From Arthrobacter oryzae (GTDB lineage Bacteria; Actinomycetota; Actinomycetes; Actinomycetales; Micrococcaceae): a stretch of 64,000 nt of DNA. Location of the stretch: contig NZ_JAUSSM010000002.1 in NCBI RefSeq assembly GCF_030812315.1, positions 372,001 through 436,000 on the forward strand. The letters are read 5' to 3'. The number at the start of each line of letters is the position of its first letter. Within the stretch, counting starts at the first letter, position 1. The notes below the pieces were generated by a model. The model saw only the letters and a program-made list of their open reading frames with translations, was not told the origin of the DNA and searched no databases. Made by a program: the position numbers and the translations under genes. Positions 1 to 8,427 of the stretch are shown piece by piece.

Positions 1-1328
1 GCAGCGTGCTGGGCAACCTGCTTCTTGTGTGCTTCCCAGCGGGTCTGGGCGTCAGCGTACTGCTGCTCCCAGGCGGCCCGCTGGTTCTCGTAGCCTTCAA
101 GCCACTCGTTGGACTCCGGGTCGAAGCCCTCCGGGTACTTGTAGTTGCCCTCTTCGTCGTACTCAGCGGCCATGCCGTACAGAGCCGGATCGAATTCGGT
201 GGACTCGGCGTCAACGCCCTCGTTAGCCTGCTTGAGGGAGAGGGAGATGCGGCGGCGCTCGAGGTCGATGTCGATGACCTTGACGAACAGCTCGTCACCA
301 ACGGAGACAACCTGCTCAGCCAGCTCCACGTGGCGGACAGCCAGCTCGGAGATGTGCACGAGGCCTTCGATGCCGTCTTCGACGCGAACGAACGCACCGA
401 ACGGAACGAGCTTGGTGACCTTACCCGGAACAACCTGGCCGAGGGCGTGGGTGCGGGCGAAGGTCTGCCACGGATCTTCCTGCGTAGCCTTGAGCGACAG
501 GGAAACGCGCTCGCGGTCCAGGTCGACCTCGAGAACCTCGACGGTGACTTCCTGGCCAACTTCGACAACCTCGGACGGGTGGTCGATGTGCTTCCAGGAC
601 AGCTCGGAAACGTGAACCAGGCCGTCTACGCCGCCCAGGTCCACGAATGCACCGAAGTTGACGATGGAGGAAACGACGCCGGGACGAACCTGGCCCTTTT
701 CCAGCTTGTTGAGGAACGTGGAGCGGACCTCGGACTGGGTCTGCTCGAGCCATGCACGGCGGGACAGCACAACGTTGTTGCGGTTCTTGTCCAGTTCGAT
801 GATCTTGGCTTCGATCTGCTGACCGATGTACGGAGCAAGGTCGCGCACACGGCGCATCTCGACGAGGGATGCGGGCAGGAAGCCGCGCAGACCGATGTCG
901 AGGATAAGACCACCCTTGACAACCTCGATGACGGTACCGGTGACGACACCGTCTTCTTCCTTGACCTTCTCGATATCGCCCCAGGCGCGCTCGTACTGAG
1001 CACGCTTCTTGGAGAGGATCAGGCGGCCTTCTTTGTCTTCCTTGGTGAGCACCAGGGCTTCGACCTGATCGCCAACGGAGACGACGTCTCCGGGATCAAC
1101 GTCGTGCTTGATGGACAGCTCACGGGAGGGGATGACACCTTCGGTCTTGTAACCGATGTCGAGCAGGACTTCGTCGCGGTCGACCTTGACGACGGTACCT
1201 TCGACGAGGTCTCCGTCGTTGAAGTACTTGATGGTGGCGTCGACTGCTGCGAGGAAGTCCTCAGCGGTACCGATGTCGTTAATCGCGACTACGGGGGTAC
1301 CGGGCTTCTCGGTGGAGGTGATGGTCAT
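1..1328 (-). CDS. rpsA: 30S ribosomal protein S1 (3' end cut by window edge)
   Basis: This is ribosomal protein S1, which binds mRNA on the 30S subunit and helps initiation. The visible 442 residues hold four S1 RNA-binding domains, starting near residues 32, 119, 204 and 289. Each has the typical G-x-V pattern and a GLVHVSEL-like core. An acidic, Tyr/Gln-rich tail follows, as in actinobacterial S1. The ATG start (MTITSTEKPG) has a GGAG about 10 nt upstream. Actinobacterial S1 is usually close to 490 residues, so roughly the last 50 are missing at the left edge. It has its own promoter and a leader of about 150 nt. The identification is very secure. Confidence 0.97.
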   Translation of the reverse strand, partial: MTITSTEKPGTPVVAINDIGTAEDFLAAVDATIKYFNDGDLVEGTVVKVDRDEVLLDIGYKTEGVIPSRELSIKHDVDPGDVVSVGDQVEALVLTKEDKEGRLILSKKRAQYERAWGDIEKVKEEDGVVTGTVIEVVKGGLILDIGLRGFLPASLVEMRRVRDLAPYIGQQIEAKIIELDKNRNNVVLSRRAWLEQTQSEVRSTFLNKLEKGQVRPGVVSSIVNFGAFVDLGGVDGLVHVSELSWKHIDHPSEVVEVGQEVTVEVLEVDLDRERVSLSLKATQEDPWQTFARTHALGQVVPGKVTKLVPFGAFVRVEDGIEGLVHISELAVRHVELAEQVVSVGDELFVKVIDIDLERRRISLSLKQANEGVDAESTEFDPALYGMAAEYDEEGNYKYPEGFDPESNEWLEGYENQRAAWEQQYADAQTRWEAHKKQVAQHA

Positions 1329-1482
1329 GTAGTAGGGGCTCCGTTGTGGATAGTTAGTCGGTCAGGCGGACCGCCGCACGCCCGTATGGACGGGGGCGCG
1401 GGTGATGGCAGACCACATGGACCTGCCAGGTTCATCCTGATTGTGTGGATTCCAGATACGTGCACGTAGTACACGCCCGTTT

Positions 1483-1512
1483 ATTCTAGTCGTACGCTCC
1501 AACGCCGGTCAA
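1483..1512 (-). promoter_or_regulatory. rpsA promoter
   Basis: Reading the minus strand, a -35 TTGACC (1507-1512) is followed by an 18-bp spacer and a -10 TAGAAT (1483-1488). This is close to the sigma70/SigA consensus. It implies a transcript start near 1476 and an untranslated leader of about 150 nt before rpsA. The -35 touches the foot of the upstream terminator hairpin. Confidence 0.75.
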
Positions 1513-1540
1513 AGCGGCCGGCACGGCTGCCGGCCGCTTT
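1511..1540 (-). terminator. hairpin terminator after the Eis-like gene
   Basis: A perfect 13-bp stem (AAAGCGGCCGGCA and its complement) encloses a CGGC loop, and the minus-strand 3' arm ends in TTT. It lies 40 bp past the stop of the acetyltransferase gene and directly upstream of the rpsA promoter, so it insulates rpsA. Confidence 0.75.
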
Positions 1541-1579
1541 AACGCAGGTCAGGCGGCAGTCGGACGGTCGGGTAACCGC

Positions 1580-2875
1580 TCAGAAATGCGTGAGGCAGTG
1601 GGGCGCCCGCTCGACGGCGAACATACGGGCGGCGCGGAACGCTGCGTCCGGCGTACGCTCGAGGATGCGTCCCGAGTCAACCAACGTCACTGGATGCACA
1701 CCACCCAAGTACATCGAGGACAATGCCGCCACATCCATTTCAAGGTCCGCTGCGCTGGTGCCCGCGTCCGCGACCACCGCGGATCCTCCGCTCACGTCGA
1801 GGGCGAATGTGCCGGCCGTCAGGCCGAGGGGATCGGCAACTTTCAGCACAAGCCGCCCGTCAGCCGGGTAGTGGCGGGCTTCCAGGGCCTGCTTCACATC
1901 CAGGATCCGCAGCCAGAGCATGTCCCTGGCAGCCGACGCCTCGACACAGCGGGCGTCCTCGAGCGCCCAGCTGAGCGCGTCGTCCACCGGGGCCTCCTCC
2001 CAGGAAACCTGTTCCACCAGGTCGATGGCCCCAAGGTACTGCCACAGGTCGAGGTACGCCGGACCGGTCGCGGCCACCAGGTCAAGCACTTCCATGGTGT
2101 AGGGCTTGCTGGACCAGCCGGAAAACTTATAGGAGACGTAGCCGTCCACCTCGCCGTCGTGCCCGTAATGCAACGCGACCTTCACCTTCGGGTCCTCGCC
2201 GCCGTCCCGGCTGATGGATCCCGAAATGAACTCCCGGTAGAACTCGTGGCGGTCGATTGACCCCGGCGTGAGGCGGTGCTTCCGGTCAAAAACCACCGGA
2301 GCCACGTCCAAGAGTACTTTGGGGTCGGCCACTTCTACGCTGCCCACGGGAGTGTGGTTCAGCTTGAACCTTGTTGTGGTGTCAACTTTGATGGATTGCT
2401 CGGAGGTCGCCACGCCAAATCCGAACCGGCCGTAGATCGACGCCTCGGAGGCCGTGAGTGCGGCCATGGCCAGGCCGTCCTGACGGGCCAGCGCCAAGTC
2501 TTCGACCATCATGCGGCGCAGCAGCCCGCGGCGGCGGTGGGAAGTCCGTACAGTCACCGCCGTAACCAGCCGGGTGGGCATCAGCCGTCCGAATCCGATG
2601 TTCAGGCTCTTGACCAAGGTTCCGAAAGTGGCGACAGGTACGTCGGCGCCCAACGAATGGCCGGCGACCGATCCGGTTTGGTAGACGCCGGTCATCACCC
2701 GCCTGTCGGCGCGCTGCATCTCGATGCCCTTGTCCACCCGCTCATCCGTGCGGCGGGCATCGTGAAAGCCGAAGGCCACGGCCCGCATCCAGGCAACCGA
2801 CTGCGGGTACGCAGGATCGTCTTTGGCCGCCGGCTCAAATCGCCGGATTTCATAGTCCGCACTCAAATTAGGCAC
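1580..2875 (-). CDS. Eis-like GNAT N-acetyltransferase with SCP2-type C-terminal domain
   Basis: The 431-aa product matches the Eis family, which transfers acetyl groups from acetyl-CoA to amines such as aminoglycosides or lysines. The acetyl-CoA loop is visible as VTVRTSHRRRGLLRRMM, followed by ASEASIYGRFGFG, which carries the Tyr that acts as general acid in Eis. The chain ends in Phe, matching the C-terminal carboxylate used in Eis catalysis. The last 100 residues look like the SCP2 sterol-carrier fold. I chose the GTG at 2875 because a TAGGCT -10 box lies 7 nt upstream; an in-frame start 18 nt further upstream is possible. The natural substrate is unknown. Confidence 0.9.
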   Translation of the reverse strand: MPNLSADYEIRRFEPAAKDDPAYPQSVAWMRAVAFGFHDARRTDERVDKGIEMQRADRRVMTGVYQTGSVAGHSLGADVPVATFGTLVKSLNIGFGRLMPTRLVTAVTVRTSHRRRGLLRRMMVEDLALARQDGLAMAALTASEASIYGRFGFGVATSEQSIKVDTTTRFKLNHTPVGSVEVADPKVLLDVAPVVFDRKHRLTPGSIDRHEFYREFISGSISRDGGEDPKVKVALHYGHDGEVDGYVSYKFSGWSSKPYTMEVLDLVAATGPAYLDLWQYLGAIDLVEQVSWEEAPVDDALSWALEDARCVEASAARDMLWLRILDVKQALEARHYPADGRLVLKVADPLGLTAGTFALDVSGGSAVVADAGTSAADLEMDVAALSSMYLGGVHPVTLVDSGRILERTPDAAFRAARMFAVERAPHCLTHF

Positions 2876-2882
2876 AGTCCCG

Positions 2883-2888
2883 AGCCTA
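2883..2888 (-). promoter_or_regulatory. -10 box of leaderless Eis-like gene
   Basis: TAGGCT lies exactly 7 nt before the GTG start and there is no Shine-Dalgarno sequence. This predicts that transcription begins at the start codon. Confidence 0.6.
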
Positions 2889-2944
2889 ACCAATCCATCC
2901 GGCGCCTGGCCAGCATCAACACGCCTGCGCCGGCGGGAGGCACG

Positions 2945-3556
2945 TCAGAGCTGCCGCACGGGCTGTCGGAGGATGGTTTTGAGCTTTTCCGGCGCCACCC
3001 TGCGGGCGTCGCTGAGGTAGATCTCGTGATGCGGGCCGCCGAATCCGAAACCGCTGGCCGGCATGAACTCATGGTGCAGGCGGTGCAGCGTGGGAGCCTC
3101 GTCGTCGTAGCTGCCAATGTGCAGGATCTGCACCGAAAGTCCTTCGTCGAGGGTCCCAAGTCTGAGCTGGTCCAGCCCGGGAACTTTCTTCGAAGCGGCC
3201 TTCGCGAGGCCGTCCTGCACCTCGGCGGAGCCGATCCAGTCCGGCTGCGTGATCATCATGGTCCATTTCCAGCTGTCCTTGTCGCCCCGGGTGAAGGCCT
3301 CAGGATCGTCGGCTGTCCACAGACCCTCCAGCGGCCCGACGGCGTAATCCCGGCCCGCGTGCTTGCTGGCGAACTTCACGGCGTAGGAGACCGAATACAG
3401 CGCTTCCAGGGCAGTGGCGTACGTGGGCGCTGTCCCCGGGTTGCCGTGCCCGTCCAGCATCAGGTAATTCAGCGGAGGAACATTGACCACCTCGAAGTCC
3501 CGGGCACGGGGCGCGTACAGCTCCTTGAACTGTTTCCTGATGTCGTACTTGTCCAT
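2945..3556 (-). CDS. GyrI-like small-molecule-binding domain protein
   Basis: The 203-aa protein resembles the GyrI-like/SOUL-type family (UCP031644), which are cytosolic ligand-binding proteins, some of which hydrolyse cyclopropanone-like compounds. Recognisable segments are FEVVNVPPLNYLMLDGHG near the N-terminus and the Trp-rich WKWTMMITQPDWI in the middle, with LHHEFMPASGFG near the end. I start at the ATG of MDKYDIRK, preceded by GGAGGGGCGGGG. An upstream in-frame extension of 24 codons is Arg/Thr-rich and unlike the family. It lies between polA and the Eis-like gene, all on the minus strand. The ligand is unknown. Confidence 0.8.
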   Translation of the reverse strand: MDKYDIRKQFKELYAPRARDFEVVNVPPLNYLMLDGHGNPGTAPTYATALEALYSVSYAVKFASKHAGRDYAVGPLEGLWTADDPEAFTRGDKDSWKWTMMITQPDWIGSAEVQDGLAKAASKKVPGLDQLRLGTLDEGLSVQILHIGSYDDEAPTLHRLHHEFMPASGFGFGGPHHEIYLSDARRVAPEKLKTILRQPVRQL

Positions 3557-3593
3557 CGCGCCCCGCCCCTCCGCTCCTGTGCCCCTGACCGTC

Positions 3594-6428
3594 CTAGTGG
3601 CCGGCGTCGTACCAGCTCGGACCGACACCGATCTGGACGTCCAACGGAACGCTCAGGTCCGCGGCGGAGCCCATCTGCTCCGTCACCAGCTTCTCCACCG
3701 CTTCCCGTTCGCCGGCCGCCACTTCAAGCACCAGTTCGTCATGGACCTGCAGCAGCATCCTGGACTTGAGGCCTTGTGCCTTGAGCTCGGCGTGCACACC
3801 CAGCATGGCCCGCTTGATGATGTCTGCCGCCGAACCCTGGATGGGCGAGTTCAGCGCAATGCGCTCCGCGTTTTCACGCAGCTGGCGGTCCGTGCTCGTC
3901 AGGTCCGGGAGGTACCGGCGGCGCCCCTCGATAGTGGCGGTGTAGCCGTCGATCCGGGCCTGGTCCACCACACCGCGGAGGTAGTCGCGGACGGCGCCGA
4001 ACCGGTCGAAGTACTCCTTCATGAGGGTCCGTGCCTCGTCAACGGAAATCTCCAGCTGCTTGGAGAGGCCGAACGAGGTCAGTCCGTAGGCGAGTCCGTA
4101 GGACATGGCCTTGACCTTGGACCGCATGGCACTGGTCACCTGGTCAGTGGGCACATGGAAGATGTTGGAGCCCACGAAACGGTGCAGGTCTTCCCCGTCC
4201 TTGTACGCCTGGATCAGGCCGGCGTCCCCCGAGAGGTGGGCCATGATGCGCATTTCGATCTGCGAGTAGTCCGCGGACAGCAGGCAGTCATAGCCCTCGC
4301 TGACCACAAAGATGCCGCGGACGCGCCGGCCTTCCTCGCTGCGGATGGGGATGTTCTGCAGGTTGGGGTTATTGGACGAGATCCGGCCCGTGGCTGCGAC
4401 GTTCTGCGCATACGTGGTGTGGATCCGGCCGTCCTCCGTGACGGATTTCTTGAGCGTCTCCAGCATCTGGCGCAGCTTCGACGACTCGCGGTGCGCCATC
4501 AGCTGGACCAGGAATTCGTGCCCGGTCTTTTCCAGCAGGTTTTTCAGTGACGCGGCATCCGTTGTGTAGCCGGACTTGATTTTCTTGGTCTTCGGCAGCT
4601 GGAGTTCGTCGAACAGGACGGTCTGCAGCTGCTTGGGCGATCCGAGGTTGACCTCGTGGCCGATCGCCGCGAAGGCCAGCTCCTGGGCGTTGTCGATCAC
4701 CTTGGCAAGATCCGCCAGCTGGTCGTCCATGCGCGGCATGTCGATGGCGATTCCGGCAAGTTCCATGTCGGCAAGAACCCGGCTGACGGGCAGCTCGAGG
4801 GTGGTCAGCAGGTCCGCGGCTTCGCGTTCCTTCAGTTCCGATTCGAAGTATCGGCTCAAGGCCTGCACGACGGCGGCCACCCGGACCAGCTCGCCGGCAG
4901 CGGCGGCGTCGTCGCCGTCGAACGACAGCTCCAGCTGGCCTGCCTTGGCGGTCTCGGGCGAGATGCTTATGTTCAGGTGGTGTTGGGCCAGCTCAGCGAG
5001 CTCGTAGGTGCGGCGGTCGGGCTGGATGAGGTACCCGGAGATTGAGGTGTCATCCACTACCCCTTCCAGGCCCAGGCCACGGCTGGACAGGGCCTTGATG
5101 GCGGCCTTGTAGCCGTGCATGACCTTCGGCGATTCCCCGTCCCGCAGCCAGTCAGCCAGGACGTTTTCGGCTGCGGCGTCCTGGGTGGCGAGGTCGATGT
5201 AGACGGCGGCGTCGTCACGGACAATGGCCAGTGCGGCGGCGTCCTCGCCGATACGGCCCGGAACGAGGTCGACGGCGACGGCGGACCGTTTGCCTGCGCC
5301 TGCGGCCAGGAAGGCGCTCAGTTCCGTTGCGCCGGCGGGGGTGACGAAGTCCGGTGTGTCGATGCTTTCGCGCTCAGCGGATTCCACTTCCTCGCTGCTG
5401 TAGAGGGCAAAGAGCCGGGTGCGGATGGTCTTGAATTCAAGGTCGTCGAACAGCTGTTCCAGGGCGGCTTCGTCCGGCCGCGGTTCCGCGAGTTCGTCCA
5501 GCGTTACCGGGAGGTCCAGGTCCGTGTGGAGCCTGTTCAGCCGCCGGTTGCGCTTGACGTCCTCGACGTTTTCGCGCAGGGCGTCCCCCACCTTGCCGCC
5601 GATCGCGTCGAGGTGCTCCAGGACACCCTCCAGACCGCCGTACAGGTTAATCCATTTGGCCGCTGTCTTGGGCCCGACGCCGGGAACACCGGGGAGGTTG
5701 TCCGCGGACTCCCCCACCAGGGCGGCAAGATCCGAGTACTGCGGCGGCGTCACAAAGTACTTCTCCTGGATGGCTGCAGCATCCAGGCGCGGAATGTCGC
5801 TGACGCCTTTCCGGGGGTAGAGCACAAACACGTTGTCGGTGATGAGCTGGAAGGCGTCACGGTCACCGGTCACCAGGAGCACCTCGTGGCCGGCCTTTTC
5901 TCCCATGGCGGCGAGTGTTGCCAGGATGTCGTCAGCCTCATAGCCCGGCATTTTGATGGTCTTGATGCCCCAGGCCTGCATGACCTTGTCGATGAGGTCG
6001 ATCTGGCCGCTCATCTCGCGGGGCGTTTCGTTCCGGCCGCCCTTGTACTCGCTGTACTCGGCCTTGCGGTGGGTGGTTTCATCCGAAACATCGAAGGCCA
6101 CGGCGATGTGCGTGGGCTTCTGTTCCTTGATCAGGTTGATGAGCATGGACGTGAATCCATGGATCGCGTTGGTGTGCTGCCCGTTTGCGGTGGAGAACTT
6201 GTCCGCGGGCAAGGCGAAGAAAGCGCGGAAGGCCATCGAGTGCCCGTCCAGGACGAGGAGGCGCGGCTGGTCCGTGATGGGAATCACGGGTGCTTCAGTG
6301 GCGGAAACCGGCTCCGCGGTACGCGTGGTTTTCCGGGCGGGCGTGGCCGCAATCACTGATTCGGACTCAGTCGCCGGGAGGATGTCTGCTGCAGAGGGGG
6401 CTAGGGCCGGTTTGGTAGTTTCACTCAC
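3594..6428 (-). CDS. polA: DNA polymerase I
   Basis: This 944-aa polymerase performs gap filling and Okazaki fragment processing. After a 50-residue Ala/Thr-rich extension comes a 5'-nuclease domain starting at RLLVLDGHSMAFRAFF. The central exonuclease-like domain has lost the Asp-x-Glu of the proofreading site (VAVDLVPG where DTE is expected), as is usual in actinobacteria. The C-terminal polymerase domain has motif A (LLSADYSQIEMRI, near residue 710), motif B (RSKVKAMSYGLAYG) and motif C (LLQVHDELVLE, near 890). The GTG start is set by a TAGGCT -10 box 8 nt upstream. The reading frame stays open for 159 codons further upstream, but that stretch is antisense to the thioesterase. Confidence 0.97.
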   Translation of the reverse strand: MSETTKPALAPSAADILPATESESVIAATPARKTTRTAEPVSATEAPVIPITDQPRLLVLDGHSMAFRAFFALPADKFSTANGQHTNAIHGFTSMLINLIKEQKPTHIAVAFDVSDETTHRKAEYSEYKGGRNETPREMSGQIDLIDKVMQAWGIKTIKMPGYEADDILATLAAMGEKAGHEVLLVTGDRDAFQLITDNVFVLYPRKGVSDIPRLDAAAIQEKYFVTPPQYSDLAALVGESADNLPGVPGVGPKTAAKWINLYGGLEGVLEHLDAIGGKVGDALRENVEDVKRNRRLNRLHTDLDLPVTLDELAEPRPDEAALEQLFDDLEFKTIRTRLFALYSSEEVESAERESIDTPDFVTPAGATELSAFLAAGAGKRSAVAVDLVPGRIGEDAAALAIVRDDAAVYIDLATQDAAAENVLADWLRDGESPKVMHGYKAAIKALSSRGLGLEGVVDDTSISGYLIQPDRRTYELAELAQHHLNISISPETAKAGQLELSFDGDDAAAAGELVRVAAVVQALSRYFESELKEREAADLLTTLELPVSRVLADMELAGIAIDMPRMDDQLADLAKVIDNAQELAFAAIGHEVNLGSPKQLQTVLFDELQLPKTKKIKSGYTTDAASLKNLLEKTGHEFLVQLMAHRESSKLRQMLETLKKSVTEDGRIHTTYAQNVAATGRISSNNPNLQNIPIRSEEGRRVRGIFVVSEGYDCLLSADYSQIEMRIMAHLSGDAGLIQAYKDGEDLHRFVGSNIFHVPTDQVTSAMRSKVKAMSYGLAYGLTSFGLSKQLEISVDEARTLMKEYFDRFGAVRDYLRGVVDQARIDGYTATIEGRRRYLPDLTSTDRQLRENAERIALNSPIQGSAADIIKRAMLGVHAELKAQGLKSRMLLQVHDELVLEVAAGEREAVEKLVTEQMGSAADLSVPLDVQIGVGPSWYDAGH

Positions 6429-6435
6429 AGGTGCC

Positions 6436-6441
6436 AGCCTA
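6436..6441 (-). promoter_or_regulatory. -10 box of leaderless polA
   Basis: TAGGCT sits 7 bases from the polA GTG. It lies in the 19-bp gap between polA and the divergent thioesterase, so the polA -35 must lie inside the thioesterase coding sequence. Confidence 0.6.
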
Positions 6442-6447
6442 GTTCCC

Positions 6448-6912
6448 ATGATGGACAATTTCACGCCCGGCCGGTTCGCCGGTGAACTGGCGGCCGCCGG
6501 TATTCCGGAAGAACTGCACGATTGGCTGGGCGAGTACGGCGTCGGCGCGCTGGTGGTGAAGATGGGAATCCACTTCATCGAGATGAGCCCGGAACGCACT
6601 GTGGCAACCATGCCTGTCGAAGGCAACACCCAGGTGGCCGGGATCCTGCACGGCGGGGCCCACGTGGTGCTTGCCGAGACGCTCGGCTCGTTTGCTGCCG
6701 GGATGCACGCCGGCCCGGGACGGCAGGCGCTTGGAATCGAGGTGGGGGCAACGCACCACCGCGCCATCGCCTCCGGGACGGTGACCGGTACCTGCACGGC
6801 CATCCACCTGGGCCGGACGCTGACCACCCATGAAATCGTGATCACGGATGAAAAGGGGCGCAGGCTCTCCACCGCGCGCATCACGAACCTGATCCGGGAT
6901 ATCACTTCCTGA
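6448..6912 (+). CDS. PaaI-type hotdog-fold thioesterase
   Basis: This 154-aa protein is a hotdog-fold acyl-CoA thioesterase of the PaaI/YbdB type. The sequence reads MGIHFIEMSPERTVATMPVEGNTQVAGILHGGAHVVLAETLGS, with the LHGG loop and the acidic residue of AETLGS that form the active site in this family. The substrate is probably an aromatic or isochorismate-derived CoA ester, but this cannot be read from the sequence. It starts with ATG-ATG and is divergent from polA, 19 bp apart. No good ribosome-binding site is visible, so the first or second ATG could be used. Confidence 0.88.
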   Translation: MMDNFTPGRFAGELAAAGIPEELHDWLGEYGVGALVVKMGIHFIEMSPERTVATMPVEGNTQVAGILHGGAHVVLAETLGSFAAGMHAGPGRQALGIEVGATHHRAIASGTVTGTCTAIHLGRTLTTHEIVITDEKGRRLSTARITNLIRDITS

Positions 6913-6944
6913 CGATCCCGTCCTTACGGCTTCCTGGCGACAGC

Positions 6945-7532
6945 TCAGTCCGAGGCCGCGCCCTCGGGTCGACCGCTGTCGGACTCGACGCTGCCAAGCC
7001 GGTATCGCAGCTCGACGATCCCCCGACCCATGGCGTTGGACGCCACCAGTTCCATTGGGCGGGTGGGACCGGCCGTGATCGGCAGCACGGGCTTACCCGC
7101 GCCGAGCACCACCGGAATGATGGAGACGATAATTTCGTCCAGCAGGCCGGCGTCGGCGAACTGGGCCGCGAGCTCTCCGCCGCCCACCAGCCAGACGTTC
7201 TTCTCCCCCGCCTCCGCCGCGAAGTCGTCCATGAACTCGCGGACGTCACCCCGGACGAATGTGACGTTGGCCCCCCGCGGTGCGGAGTGCTCGTGATGCG
7301 TGAACACCCAGCATGGCGTGTCGGGATAAGGCCAGTTGCCTGGCTCGTGCTCCATCAGCCAGGCGTAGGTTTCCCCGCCCATCACGATGCAGCCGACATC
7401 GGCCATGAACGTTTCGTAGCTTTCCCGGCCGCCCTCGAACCCGTCGAACTCGAGGAGCCATGCCAGGTTGTCGTCGGACGTGGCGATGAATCCGTCAAGG
7501 GATGAGGCCACGAAGTACTGAAGACTGGACAT
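6945..7532 (-). CDS. DHFR/RibD-like reductase family protein
   Basis: The 195-aa product belongs to the dihydrofolate-reductase-like RibD C-terminal family of NADPH-dependent proteins. Its start, SLQYFVASSLDGFIA, matches the family, as do IVMGGETYAW and VWLVGGGELAAQF (nucleotide-binding turn), followed by IIVSIIPVVLGAGKPVLP. It is not a riboflavin operon member here and no deaminase domain is present, so the substrate is unknown. It is convergent with the thioesterase. A TAGGCT box 6 nt before the ATG indicates a leaderless mRNA. Confidence 0.88.
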   Translation of the reverse strand: MSSLQYFVASSLDGFIATSDDNLAWLLEFDGFEGGRESYETFMADVGCIVMGGETYAWLMEHEPGNWPYPDTPCWVFTHHEHSAPRGANVTFVRGDVREFMDDFAAEAGEKNVWLVGGGELAAQFADAGLLDEIIVSIIPVVLGAGKPVLPITAGPTRPMELVASNAMGRGIVELRYRLGSVESDSGRPEGAASD

Positions 7533-7538
7533 GGCCCC

Positions 7539-7544
7539 AGCCTA
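7539..7544 (-). promoter_or_regulatory. -10 box of leaderless DHFR-like gene
   Basis: TAGGCT is separated by GGGGCC from the ATG at 7532, the canonical leaderless spacing. Confidence 0.6.
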
Positions 7545-7545
7545 G

Positions 7546-8427
7546 TCATTTCGACTCGGGGTTCCCATACTCCACGCGCGTGCCGGGATCATCACGCAAC
7601 ACCACCACCTTGCCGCTCCGAAGCGTCCAGCCCTCATTGAGGAGAAAGATGCGTCCGCCGCTCACCACCAGGAGCCGGAGGCCGGTGTACTGATACACCG
7701 GATGCTCTGCCGTGCCGCTGGACTGTTCGAGCACGTTGGGTGCGCTGATACCCAGCCGGTCCTTGCTGTAGACAACCGCGGTGGGCAGGAGCATGGACCG
7801 CTGTTCATAGCTCACCGCCAGTCCCCGGCCCAGCGCCTGTGCGTAGTCCGATGTGCCCCAGAACAGCAGCAGGCTCACCAGGCAGAAGATGAGCGTCTTT
7901 TCGGATCCGCGGGAAAGTGCGGCAGTGCTGCGTTCTGGCCCTTCCGTGGCGCGCCGCCACAGGCTCAGGCCCCATGCGGCCAGCAGGACCCCGGCAGCCA
8001 TGATGTACGGGACAAACAGCACGGTCCGTTCGGGCTGGAGGATCACCACCAGCCACATGGCCGCGGCACAGGCCAGCCCGGCAAACAGGATCACTGCGGC
8101 CAGCCGCCGGATCCCGGTGACGCGGCCGGCTGTGAGGTGCCCGGCCAGGAACCGGTCCAGGGCGAGCCAGAGGACGGCCAAAATCAACAGCCAGACCAGC
8201 GGGATGAACAGTGAGGGGATACTCCTGAGGACGAAATCCTGCACGGTGTACCCGAAGAGGCTGACGTCCAGCCCCATCGCCTTCGCCTGGGCGTCGGTCC
8301 GCGCCCAGCCGAAGTAGACCAGCAGGGCCGTGGAAATGGTCAACGGCGGACCGATGACCGCCAGCATGTCGACGGCGCGTTTCCAGCGCGGATCCGCCAC
8401 CGGTTCACTGCTCATGACCGCGCTCAT
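7546..8427 (-). CDS. uncharacterised five-TM membrane protein
   Basis: I do not recognise this 293-aa protein. It has about five hydrophobic helices, near residues 25-43, 69-90, 109-130, 135-156 and 178-196. A soluble C-terminal tail of about 95 residues follows and looks beta-rich (YQYTGLRLLVVSGGRIFLL). The start overlaps the stop of the upstream lipoprotein gene by 4 bp (ATGA), so the two are translationally coupled and probably act together at the membrane. A second ATG lies 12 nt inside. Nothing in the sequence indicates transport or catalysis. Confidence 0.8.
   Translation of the reverse strand: MSAVMSSEPVADPRWKRAVDMLAVIGPPLTISTALLVYFGWARTDAQAKAMGLDVSLFGYTVQDFVLRSIPSLFIPLVWLLILAVLWLALDRFLAGHLTAGRVTGIRRLAAVILFAGLACAAAMWLVVILQPERTVLFVPYIMAAGVLLAAWGLSLWRRATEGPERSTAALSRGSEKTLIFCLVSLLLFWGTSDYAQALGRGLAVSYEQRSMLLPTAVVYSKDRLGISAPNVLEQSSGTAEHPVYQYTGLRLLVVSGGRIFLLNEGWTLRSGKVVVLRDDPGTRVEYGNPESK

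Noticed and set aside
6..1469. 487-aa open frame on the + strand opposite rpsA
   Set aside because: It is antisense to the conserved S1 domains of rpsA; its composition (Val/Asp/Gly-rich, no motif) is that of a shadow frame in GC-rich DNA.
3594..6905. 1103-aa version of DNA polymerase I
   Set aside because: The extra 159 N-terminal residues are antisense to the thioesterase and not family-like. The GTG with its -10 box at 6436-6441 explains the true start.
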